A DNA stretch of 64,000 bases from Tribonema minus (taxonomy: Eukaryota > Sar > Xanthophyceae > Tribonematales > Tribonemataceae): the NCBI GenBank assembly GCA_017506865.1, contig JAFCMP010000201.1, positions 930,001 to 994,000 of the forward strand, given 5' to 3'. The number at the start of each line of letters is the position of its first letter. Within the stretch, counting starts at the first letter, position 1. The position numbers and the translations under genes are program-made. Below are positions 12,801 to 23,721 of this stretch, one piece after another. The notes below the pieces were generated by a model. The model made no database searches. It was not told where the DNA came from and saw only the letters and a program-made list of their open reading frames with translations.

Positions 12801-12969
12801 GGGTTGACGCCCTTCACTCATGTGGTTGATTTGGGGGGCGGGGAAAAGCGCGGGTGGCGCCTTTGGCGAGCCTTTCCGTAGCCGCGCGTTGAAGTTGACT
12901 TTGCTCGGCTGCCGCGTCTTGGGCCCCGGCTTCTGCTTTGAACTGTACACACAGGGGATGTTGCGCCGC
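9891..12969 (-). CDS. Gln/Gly/Ser-rich putative regulatory protein (5' partial)
   Basis: In-phase exons, in transcript order: 12969-12525, 12497-12414, 12071-12004, 11889-11684, 10636-9891 (stop TAG), 516 codons including the stop. The first exon carries RRNIPCVY followed by SKQKPGPK, which resembles the distal end of a Zn2Cys6 cluster and its basic linker. The upstream cysteines must lie on an exon I could not find. Next come a Gln-rich stretch (YAQQQAMQQRLLQHLQ), a conserved-looking block (LNRNLCAIFGGSPLQR, then FFNCMVAAFNNLFKLYG) and a terminal exon with polyQ and long Gly/Ser repeats. These features fit a transcription regulator with disordered activation regions, but the function is inferred. 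The 5' end is unresolved. Confidence 0.6.
10057..10400 (-). repeat. Trinucleotide low-complexity coding tract (poly-Gly/Ser and poly-Gln)
   Basis: GCC/GCT-type triplets over about 10080-10230 (+ strand) encode Gly-Gly-Ser-Asn-rich repeats on the minus strand. CTG triplets at about 10372-10397 encode a run of Gln. The other frames of the same DNA give long but meaningless Ala-, Arg/Cys- or Leu/Pro-rich ORFs. Confidence 0.8.
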
Positions 12970-14060
12970 CTGACAGGGGGGGGCGACATAACGGCAGCAG
13001 AAGGCGAATTGGGCAAGTCAATTGCTTGAAACTTCGGGTTTGACAGTGGCCCAGAGAGAAAATTACCAAAGACATTCAGAGGAGTGCAGTGATGAGACAG
13101 ATGGACATCACAATGCCAGGACTGCCAACATGCCGTTCAAACATCTTCAGCACAATCCCTTCCTAAAAAGTGTTGTATGCCAGCCACTTGCTGTGGTTGA
13201 CAAGCTTGACATCATGCAATGATGCTAAACCAACACAAGAAACAGAGGGCGAACACAAAACTTAATAAAACTTTGATGCAAGCTGGAGACCTGCCAACTG
13301 ACGGCGAATGCACGCCAGCATCACAAGAGCAAAGACGCAGATCCAATGGTGCATTATACTACAAGTATGAGGATTACATGGAAGGATTGACAGGCGAGAA
13401 TGACCTATCAAAAGGTCGGCGGAGAGCGTGGTGCTAGACTGTACAAGCACTGATCACTGAATGCTGCTGCATTGTTATGTTGCCCGCAAGCAGTGGTGTC
13501 ATGAGGCAGAAAACCCAGTATCGATGAAGTTGAGGTTTGCGTTGCCAACATACTTACTTGCAGAGCGCGCAGGGCTGTTCTCTGTTGCACCTCACTTTCT
13601 GCAGAACGGATCAGCAGCACGGACAAGCAGAGGTGAGATTAGACACACGTTGCCATGATAACATGCGACGCAATGTGATCAAACAATGCGCAGGCCCCCT
13701 CCCTGTGCACAGTGAGCAGCGGAGGTATTGGCATCAATCGACGCCAAGAGCATGCATACATAGCGATGGATCGTGATGCAATCGATGCATGCAGCAAGCC
13801 CTTCCCAGCCGTAATGGAAAAACATGAGCAAATTCGGTCCGACCGCACACCCAGCAGTTCTACCTGCCAGTTCTGCAGGCTACCACTATTGAATAGGCAA
13901 AGCGTATCGATGACCTGCACACATAACCCCAACCCTAACCCTAGGTCACTCAACCTCGGCATAAAAAATTTGGCCAGCAGCCTGCCTTTGACACTAGCTC
14001 TCTAAGTATAGTCGATGCCGCGCCAGGTGATTTCTGCGATGACATGAGAATTCAGAAGAT
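12970..14060. other. Non-coding stretch upstream of the Gln/Gly-rich gene
   Basis: This probably contains the missing 5' exon(s) and promoter of the minus-strand regulator-like gene. I searched the minus strand for a Cys-x2-Cys-x6-Cys pattern and found none. A short CCCTAA-type tract lies at about 13923-13944. Nothing else is recognisable. Confidence 0.4.
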
Positions 14061-14645
14061 TTACAGCCACTTTCTGTCCTGCAGGAGAACGGCATTCAGC
14101 CCTGAAAGTATACATAAGCGAGGCACATTGTTGATTGGCTTGTCTGCCTGGCTGCTGCACACCAGCACGCAGTGTTTGAGGCTCATGATGGATCGCAAAA
14201 CAATGCGGCTAGGTACACAACTAGATAGTACAAGCTCCAAAGCGGCAGCGTTGACGCTTAGTGATTGATCATAGGCACACGTGAGGTGCATCAGGCGAAA
14301 ACTTTGGTGCAGAATAGATATGGTGGCAGGATATGCCTCAGGTAGGTCAGCAAGCACCTTCTCAACGCACTGATCGCAGTTCCTCCTTAGGGACGCCTCC
14401 TCCGCTATTGCGTCTCTGGGATGAGGCATGTGTGTCACCTGCGCACATACGATGAAAAAGTTGGTGAACGAGGCGGCTAGCACGTCAGATGCTGACTTGT
14501 GATCGATGCCATCACACAATTTGGCATCCAACTCGATGCAGTGTGTGTGTTGCAGCATGAGTGCAAGGCCCAACTGCAATTGATCAACGTCGATGAAGTG
14601 CGCACTAGGGCGGGGGAGAGGGGCGGCTGAGAGAGATGCTGACAC
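14061..14645 (-). CDS. Unrecognised ORF, possibly leucine-rich
   Basis: An open frame of 194 codons starts at an ATG (MSASLSAAPLPRPS). Its composition is balanced, unlike the shadow frames around it. Leu-spaced stretches (LRNCKL in the overlapping upstream frame at about 14690; LALMLQHTHCIELDAKLCD; FRLMHLTC) hint at leucine-rich repeats, but I cannot assign a family. It could be a single-exon gene, or an internal exon whose neighbours lie towards 14770. It sits on the same strand as, and upstream of, the regulator-like gene; no evidence joins the two. Confidence 0.35.
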   Translation of the reverse strand: MSASLSAAPLPRPSAHFIDVDQLQLGLALMLQHTHCIELDAKLCDGIDHKSASDVLAASFTNFFIVCAQVTHMPHPRDAIAEEASLRRNCDQCVEKVLADLPEAYPATISILHQSFRLMHLTCAYDQSLSVNAAALELVLSSCVPSRIVLRSIMSLKHCVLVCSSQADKPINNVPRLCILSGLNAVLLQDRKWL

Positions 14646-16196
14646 AAGACACCAGCGTTGCTGTCAAGCTTGCAATTACGCAGAACAAGGCTCACCACGC
14701 CACTCGACGCCATGCCGCTTGTTGCCATCACTGAGTTTATTGGCCGCCGTGCCGTCGCCTCTGTGTTCACTTCTGATTAATCACGTGAGCAAGCGGAAAG
14801 CCATTGCGGTCCGTGCCGCTGCGGTTTTCTCTTCTCGCCACCCACTATCGCCAGCACAGCGCTGTGTGCCGCCCACTGCTGTTAGTGCGCACACCGGCAC
14901 AATGAAAAAGAGCAACCCTAGAGGGAAATCGCACCGAGGGTTTGCTCCGATCAGTTGTCTCTTTCGGCCGCGACTTGTCGCCAGTGTCAGGCAGGAGCAG
15001 CGGCGGTCCGACAGGACGGCGCTCTGCCTTGCAGCAAAAGGTGCGCGGCCCCGCAATGACGGCAGAATTGCACAACGCATCATATGTGCATGCACACTTG
15101 CAGTTTTCACTTGCACACACGAGCCAGCCAGCCGGGAGACGGGGGGGCTGTGAGCTGTGTTTGATCAACGACGACACAAGCTATCGCATGCGATGAGCAA
15201 CCCAGGCTTCGAGACCAGTGCGCGGCCAAGTCACAGCACTGATGACACTTCTTTAATTTTCTTGTTGAAAAATCATCCTTGTGTTCTTTCACATTTAAAT
15301 AAATAACATTTTAAAATAAAATTTGGCACTTGCATGAAACCGAATCTCGGATCTTGACAAGGACAGCTCACCAGAGCCATTCAAAATTATTCACGAGCAT
15401 CACTCCTAACCCTTACAAGCTCGGGTGCTAAGCTAGCTCGGGCAGTGCTGAGTTGTGTGCGACTGTATCCGACCGTCGCGCAACATGTACTTTGCACTTT
15501 GGACATCTGCATGCATCACCACAACCAGCAGATCAACGTTGCGTGTGAATAGCAGCTCATATTGCAATGAGACGCTGCCGGTATCGGGCGGCGCGCTTTG
15601 CGCCGCAGCCCGGTGTGCGTTCAGTGATGCATGCATGCGCTGTAGCCCAACGACATGGGCAGCGATGCTGATGCCTGTCCTAGCCGGCGTCAATGGGTGG
15701 CAGCGCATATGCACACACCTGCCAGCTGCATGAGCAGCAAAGCGTATGCGTGCCTCCGCCGGCTGCATGCCGTCGTGTGCGCCGCCGTCATGCTGCAGTT
15801 GCAGCAGCACGTGTGCGCGTCATCACCAGATGCATCAGCATCAGCATGCATGAATGGTGCCGCCGACTTGAATTGCCCGCAGCACTGATCCGTGCGTGCA
15901 TCTATGGGCGGTAGCACGTAGGTGCGCTCTGCCGGCAGGCTTCAATAAGCAGCCGGCAGTGGCATGCATGCATGTCGCTACTGCCCATTGCAGCTTGTAA
16001 GCCCATGACTTTGTTTCAGTGCACTATGGCGTCTGTCTGCAGAACGCAATCTGACCATTTTCGTTGCAAGCCACACTTGTTGGAAGGTGGTCCTGAGCGA
16101 GTCATGTTCTGCGCTGCCGTCTGGTTGCCGCTGCAGCAGGCCTGCGCACACCACTGCACACCAGCCATAGAGGATTGGGACTGGAGCTGCAACCGA
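14646..16196. other. Intergenic region with the presumed promoter of the Pmp-like gene
   Basis: It lies between a minus-strand ORF and the plus-strand start at 16197. An A/T-rich patch at about 15250-15345 stands out from the surrounding DNA. No RNA gene or repeat array is recognised. The open frame continues 75 codons upstream of the chosen start, but those residues lack signal-peptide character. Confidence 0.4.
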
Positions 16197-19100
16197 ATGC
16201 TGAGTCTTGCACTGGCAGCGTTTGTGGTTCTACTTGCGCTATTTGTTGGCAGCAATGTCGTCTCGTCCGCACCAGGTCCTCCGGGTCTGCCGCCGCGTGA
16301 TGCACCCACAACCGGAAGGTGCAAGCTGACCAGTCACCACATTGTGAACAGCACAAAGGCGGCGACTTATCTTGCAGAACACCTAGAGCTTTGTGAAGGC
16401 ACGCATGTCACAGTTGACTGGCACGGGTTGGTGCACGTTGCCCACCCCTTGGTGGTCAGGAATGGGACACGCCTGCAGATCCGATCAAGCGCGTCTGCTC
16501 CTGCGATCATCGACGGTCAGGGTGCCGCACATCTCCTCAGAGTGCGCACAGGTGCAGAGGTGCAACTCCAAGACCTGGTACTACAGAAAGGCTATTGTCT
16601 CTCATCAGGAGGTGCTATCCATGTGGAGACTGGTGCCAAGCTGCTGGTCGACGCATGTACATTCCGGCTAAATGGTGAGCCTCGATCAATGCTGTCACAA
16701 AATTGAGGTACACTGCTTGTAAACTGCAATTGCGGGTGGGTGGTGCAAATCTGCAGCAAGTACATTTTGTGCTTGTGGTAGCCTTCAGGTTCATCTCTGG
16801 CTGTTGCATACGTGCCAATTAGGGTATCTCATCCCATGGTGAGTGAATGATTGAATCTGAAAACACAACGCGGTGGGGTTTGCGATATGATAGCTGGTCC
16901 ATATTGCCCACAGCACCCCTCTTGCACTGTGACCACTGCTAGTATCTTGGGCCTTAAGAAATGTTAGGTTAGATCCTGCAGTTTAGCTGATTACTTTCAG
17001 CTGCCCCAGGGTTAAAATCAAACGTTTTTTAAAACTTAAAAAAGCTTTCATTGCTGCCCTCGCCCAAACGTATACGTTTGTTGGGCGAGTTTTGGGGGGT
17101 GTCTTCACTTAAACCACGCTTCACACCAGAATCCTGATTGTCTACAACAGGATGTAAGTTGTCAGCTTCAGCAGGCGCATTGTTTAGGTCTGGATTTTCA
17201 CCAGCACAACGTGCAACATTAGGAAACATGTTTGTTGAATCTAATCTTGAATTCGATTCATATTGAATTATGAACTCCGAAAAATTCCGTGAGGCAATCT
17301 AATCTTGGCTTTTTAGAGAAAAAAAAATCAAGGTTCCCAATCGTCATTTGGGGAAAAATTTTTATTTGTATTTTGAAAAATTTAGTAATGATTATTTTTC
17401 AGATTTTTTTGGCAATGCCGACAAAAACAAATTCTAAATTTTTGTTTTTGTTGATGCATTTTATAAATAAATTGCATTACTCAATAATTGGCAATCAGCA
17501 ATTGCACCTGTTAAACCACCAACAGTGAATAAAAATAAAACCATATTGCGACCAATATTGGAATGGTGTAGCCGAGTGCCAGATTCGAAGTGATCAGCAA
17601 GGTTTAAGCCCAAGGTTTGTTTGTCAGTGCATCAATGTAGGTTTACACAACTCCACACAGAGCATGCTGCGCAACAGCTGCGCTGAGGTGCTGTGTACAT
17701 ATCCGCTGCTTTGGAGAGGTATACTTGTCGTGACCTACTCATCATGATGGTCACACGTGTCACCATATTTTCTTTTCAGCCATGAAGCGGCAAGCATTTT
17801 GGACGCGTCACAGGAGCGGTGGTCCTGCGCAGCACTTCTTTGCATCCATTTTGGGCCAACGTGGCATGCTATTGTTCACCAGCTGCTTCGGTACTTCGTC
17901 AGCGAACTACTTTGAAAGCATCAACAGACCAACATCAGTCCTGTGCTGTCAGGAATGCATTGATGGACTTATTGTAGTCTGCCCACTGGCAATCACCGTA
18001 AAAAGCATTTGTCGCAACAGTGACCTGTGATAGCAATGGCCAAGAGTTTCCATGATGCCTCACTGGTATTCAGAAGTATAAACACAATGTAACCAACTTT
18101 GTATGATGTCTTGTGAGGTATTCGAGACTGATTGCCAGCTTGCTTCATGTTCAACTTGATAGTGTCCCCGTTCAACTATGGAGTATTCCTGGTATGAGGA
18201 GGTGTGCAAAGTTTTACGTCATGTCATGTTGCTGTTTGCAGGTCCCCTGTGGTAGCCCACGGTATGGGGACACACTTTTTATCGACAGCATGCTGATGTG
18301 CATCTTGCGCATGATTCTCATCTACTTCCGCACACACATGTGCCGTCGCCAGCACCTCTGCTTTCTCTGCTGTTGTGCATTTGTGAAGGAAATTTTAGTG
18401 CATGCACGGTCAGCTTCCCAGCGTGCATCGTGACAGCTTTTCTGCTTTCACTGGCTGCATGAACCTCAGGAATGCCGTTAAGTTTATGTCGCCATGGCAT
18501 GTGCCATGTTCCTTGCTGGTTCAAGCAAATGCTTGTCGGGGGTGCTGTTTTAGTTTTCACTTGTACTTAGTAACCTGCAATAGCTGGGTATTGGGCCTCA
18601 GTGCACATTGCCATCTGCTTGAACGGCTCTGAGCACATCATGACATATGGTCTGACGTTGTGGTGTTACAGTAGCTCAGGATGACCGCCAATTTGAGATT
18701 GTCGTTCACCATCAGTAACTCATGATGACCGCTGATTTAAGATTGCCTTTCACCATCAACTTAGCTGAGCGTGATTGCCTGGGCAGGGCTTCATTGAATA
18801 CGTGTAGTGGCAGCGTGCGGTCGATGTGTGACTTTGTTCTACGCCTCATGTCTGACAGAGTCTCCTGGTGGTGCTGATGCTCATCTTGCAAACCTCTCAT
18901 TCTGCAGCTTGTTGTGTCCCTGTCGTTGGTTTTTGACCGCACAACTGTGCTGCAACGTCACGATGGGTGGTGGTCTACATTGGCGGCGGCGCTGATGTGC
19001 CAGTCGCGAATGCTTCCTTTGACAGCCCGGCAGGTGGTGAGTGACAAGTTCACCTATGTGAGCATGCACAATGATTGTAGGGATGCGTTCTGGTCATTTA

Positions 19101-22100
19101 TCTGCCTGGTGATGCAGCGATAATGTTGCTGGTGAAAACGCGCATGGGTTGGCCCCTTAAGTTTGTTGTCTACTCCTGAATTCTTGGCTGCTGCACGCGT
19201 TGCACAGGCGGGGCCATCTACAATCATGGCGACCGTATGACAATTGTCAAGTCAACTTTTGAACACAACCGGGCCGGAGGTGAGGATGGGATATTACTGA
19301 TTGTTGTATTGGTGGCGCGTAAACTTTGATCATCACTTAAGCGTTTGTTGCATGGCACCTGCTGGTGATGTTACCCTCGTGTCCAAGTTGTGCAAGCACA
19401 TACGCCAATCCACTCCTGTGCTTGTTTGATCCTTTCATGTGATCATTGGCTTCGGGCGTGCTGCCACGCATGGATGCTACCTGCACTGGCGGCGGCGCCT
19501 GATGCGATGATCGCGAACTTGGCTTCTATCAACAATCGCCAGATGGTGAGCAATGCACCCGTGGTGTAATCGTGTCTGTTGTCGGCATCTGTGGTGGCCT
19601 GGTGAGAGCATTTGGCGTCGGGGCACAGCAGTGGTTTTGGAATCCACCTTGCGGCATGAAAGAAAACATTTGCTCCCATGCTGACGAAGGTGCATGCGCA
19701 CTGACTCCTCTTGGGTTTGTTTAATAATATGCCGCCACTTGCTGTTTGGCGCCGGTGTGGATCGCGCAGGTGGGGCCATCTACAATGGATACGGCGCCGC
19801 CATGATGGTCGCCGACTCGACTTTCATCAGGAACTCGGCAGATTGTGGGTCACAGGGCCTGAAGAGTCCCCGTGGTGCATGCATTGACGGCAACTGCAGT
19901 GGTGCTTCAATACATGTTGCTTTGCTCTGGAGCTTACATCGCTTGGTTATGCAGCAAGTTGCTCTCATTGTGGTATGCCTGACAGTGTGCCGACGTCCCA
20001 ATTCTGCTTGTGCTTGTCTTGTCCTGCTGCTTGGTGTTTGGCTGCAATGCAAATCGCTAAATGTGATGGCCATCTGAAATGATGGCGGCGCCAACACACC
20101 AGACTCCAAGTCAACAGAGGCCAGCAGCTCACTATCAGACAACGGTAAGTAATGCTACCTTGTTACGCTCAATGCTGCTGAAACAATTTGTACTGTTACA
20201 CTAACTTCCTCTATGCTGTGTGCCACACCGCTTGGTGTTTGGCTGCGCTGTATGTTGCACACCGCACATTCCATCTGCCTGGTGACGCCAACAACAACTT
20301 GAACAACAATGATGACGTCAACGTGGTGATGACCGATCGCTGTTAATCTGGCTTTCACCAGCACCTCAGTCCAACCCAATGGTGAGTGACGCCAACTGGT
20401 TGCTTGTTGCGCGCTCCCTTGACGGCACTCAAAGTACATATTTCAGTGCAAGTTCCATTGACTTTGGCCGTGACAAGAAGAATTAGCTGGTGGTGCTGCT
20501 GCTCTCTTTCTGAAAAGCATGCATGCTGACTCCGTTGCGCTTGTTTTGTCCCGCTGACTATCATGTGACTGCGACACCCACTGCACAGGTGGGGCCATCT
20601 TCAACGCGGGTGGCGCGGACACGATGATTGTCAATTCGACTTTCCATGACAATCAGGCTGGCAGTAAGTGACGAAGTTTTGCTGGGTTTGGTTTTGTCAG
20701 CAAGCATCTGGCAAGGTTGTGATGCATTTTGCACCGTGCTCTTGCGCGACATGACATCCTCCCAGCGTGCTATCACGGTATTGCTGACGAGTAAATATGA
20801 TGTCCTCAGTCACTGTGCTTGTTGTTTCTTGCTGCTTGTTGTTGGGGTGTGAAACGTGCTGCACCATCCCGATCCCGGTGGGGTGGCCAACTGCACCACC
20901 GGCGGCGCTGACATGGCGATAGATCACTCGCCTTATTTCCACAACAGCCTGGCACCTGGTGCTGGTGAGTGCCATAAAGCGACTCTAACTTGATCATACT
21001 GATCATGCTCGAAGGATTGGCCCTTTGTCAGGACGAGGCTCTAACTTGATCCAGTGATTAGCGTACTGCCCAAGTAAGGGCCCTGAGTGTGCTGATCAAA
21101 AAATGTGCACAGCATTCTTGGGCTTCGCAAAGGGTAGGGGCGCTTACGAGAGGGAGTAGTTGAATATAATTGGATTGCTTTCACATTGCTCGAAAGCATG
21201 TACAAGGAGCTGAGCAGAGGCGTTTGCACTCAGTCTGGCAGGCGGGGGGGGGGGGGGGGGGGGGCGTCACGTCGCCGCAGCAACAACTTGCAGTGCACAT
21301 GGCCCATAAGGCCATTCATTTGCACTACTGTGGCACCCTCTGCCACAACATCTTGGAGTGTAGTGTTCAGCCATTTTCAGGGGCGCCTGGATGCGACGTA
21401 GCCCTGCTGTCAGCTTTGATCGCTACTGTTTTTTATTGCTTGTGTTGCAGCACGCTGTGTCTCTCTTATTTGTGGAAAGAGGATTAATTTCTCATTGGGC
21501 AGCACACAATAGCGTAGGCAAGGATTGAATTGCAAAAAATGGGGCGTGAACTGGAAAACGGACCCAGCATTAAACCAATTTGGTGAAGTCTGGTTGAACC
21601 CTGCCAGCGTTCGCTGCTCAATTTCAACCTGATTTTGAGGTTAGGTGAAGTGACCAGTGTTGAAGTTGGTGAGAATTTCATGATGAGCACTGAGAGCTTT
21701 TTTCAAACTTCAATTTGGAGTTGACTTTCGGTACTTGACCAAATTCACTGTTGAGGTAAATGTTCAAGTCCAAGTTCAACATGGCATCAACAAAAATCAT
21801 TTTGCTGCAATATTTATTTCTGGGGAACTAACACACCCACACACCATTCCATTTGAGAAAAGTCGATTTGCAGATTTCACCCCTGTGGGTCCCATTTTGA
21901 ATTTCAGGTCCCATTTTTCGCAATTCAAACCTGGCATTTGAGCAGCAGAAGCAGCGACTGCTGCATCGGTGTGATGTGGTGTGGGCAGTGCCTCATGCGC
22001 CTGGTGCTACATGCAGGGGGGTGTACTTCAGGGTTGGGGGGGGGGGGGGGCGATCTTGTCTTCTTTCTTCTTTAACGACAGTGGCCGTGGGCTTTTGCAG

Positions 22101-23685
22101 GGGGGGACCCCATAAGCCGGCGTGCATTTGTGAGGATCACGCCCCCTGACTCTTTGCTAGAACCCATACAGTGACGTCAGACTCTATGAAATTATGAAAG
22201 AGCTGTGGCAGTTTGGTTTTCACATAGGATACAAGACATGCAAGAGCAATTTGCTGGACAGATTTGATTGGGAAAAGAGCAATGTGCAGGCTGACGCTCT
22301 TCAAAGTGTGTCTTCACCTACGGCTTGCCGCTTCATCATTGAAGTGAGTTCAGTCGCCTTTCAGATTGCCTCAGGGCCTCACTCAGCCTCAACACAATCC
22401 TTAACGCCCTAATGCCGAGACAATTGTCCAGTAGTGAAAGTCTCAAGACAGAAGTACAATTGAAGTTTGGTGATGTCACGTTGTAACCCTGTGTCAGAGG
22501 CACCAACTGACACTACCCGCTTGTGAACTTGATATTGATTCTGATGCGATATCAGACTTCAATGGTGATGATTCGGCTTCAACTTCGTGCTCATTGTAAT
22601 TCCAATATCACTGCTGAACGTGCGAAATTACAGCTCAAACATCCTCAACTCCAACAAACAATACTAAGCAGGCGTGTCTGAGTAAACCTGCTACCACTCA
22701 ACTTATCAGCCTGCTCGCTATTGCTTATGTATCTCACTTGCATTTGGGCTTTCAGTACATTATATGACACGACGACATCTACCTAATAGTATGCAAGTTC
22801 AGTGGCTGCCTTCAGAGCTGGCTGTTGACTTATTTTCAGCACGCCTTGTGCCCATTGAGAATGTCGACTAGCACATTTTTACACTCTTTGTTGCAGATTC
22901 TCCCTGCAAATGGGCCCTACAAATTCAGTGTCTTCTAATACCATAATGTCACCAACAGGCATGGCAAACCCAGCTCGGCATTGGTGTTTGGGCCCGATGT
23001 GTATGTCAGGCAGTACTTCTTTGTTTTGACACTAACAATGTGAAGGAATTCAAATTTGAGTCACAGCCTTGCTGATGGCATTTGAATCAGTCGAGGGTAT
23101 GGACGATAAATGTGCACGGCATCAGATTCTATCTGGTGCTGATGCAGTTGCTCTTTACTGCCGTCGTCAAGCATGCACACTGCCTCCGTCGTTGCTACTT
23201 TGCACAGGCGGAGCCATCATCAATAAAAAGGGGCACGTGATGATGATTACCAACTCGAGGTTTTCTCACAACACTGCTAGAGGTGAGTGCAGGGCCCCGC
23301 TGCCAGTACGCCATTCAGTGCATGGCTGTTTCGCCGTTTCAGGCGTCGCAGTTTTCTGGTGATGCTGCAACATTTGCTCTCTTGTCCATCATTACGTGTG
23401 CTAACTACCTCCAGTGCTTGTTGTATCCCGCTGCTTCCTGTCCGGCTGCGGCTCATGCCCCAAATTCGATTTGCCTGTGGTTGGCCATCTGCACTGACGA
23501 CATCGGTATGATTGTCACAAACATGACTTCCGCCACTCCCCCCGGGCCGGCAGCTGGTAAGAGCTATGAACTTGCCGGATGTGTCTGATGTAGACATGCA
23601 TTAATGCGTATCGCTTGCGGCAGGCGCTTGGCGATACTGTTGCTGTTAGCTGGGCAAGCGTGCACTAACAAGATTTGTGCTTGTG

Positions 23686-23721
<36 letters not shown>

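Noticed and set aside
14632-14645. A 14 nt intron joining the LRR-like upstream frame to the ORF at 14061-14645
   Set aside because: Too short to be spliced; the two frames were left unjoined.
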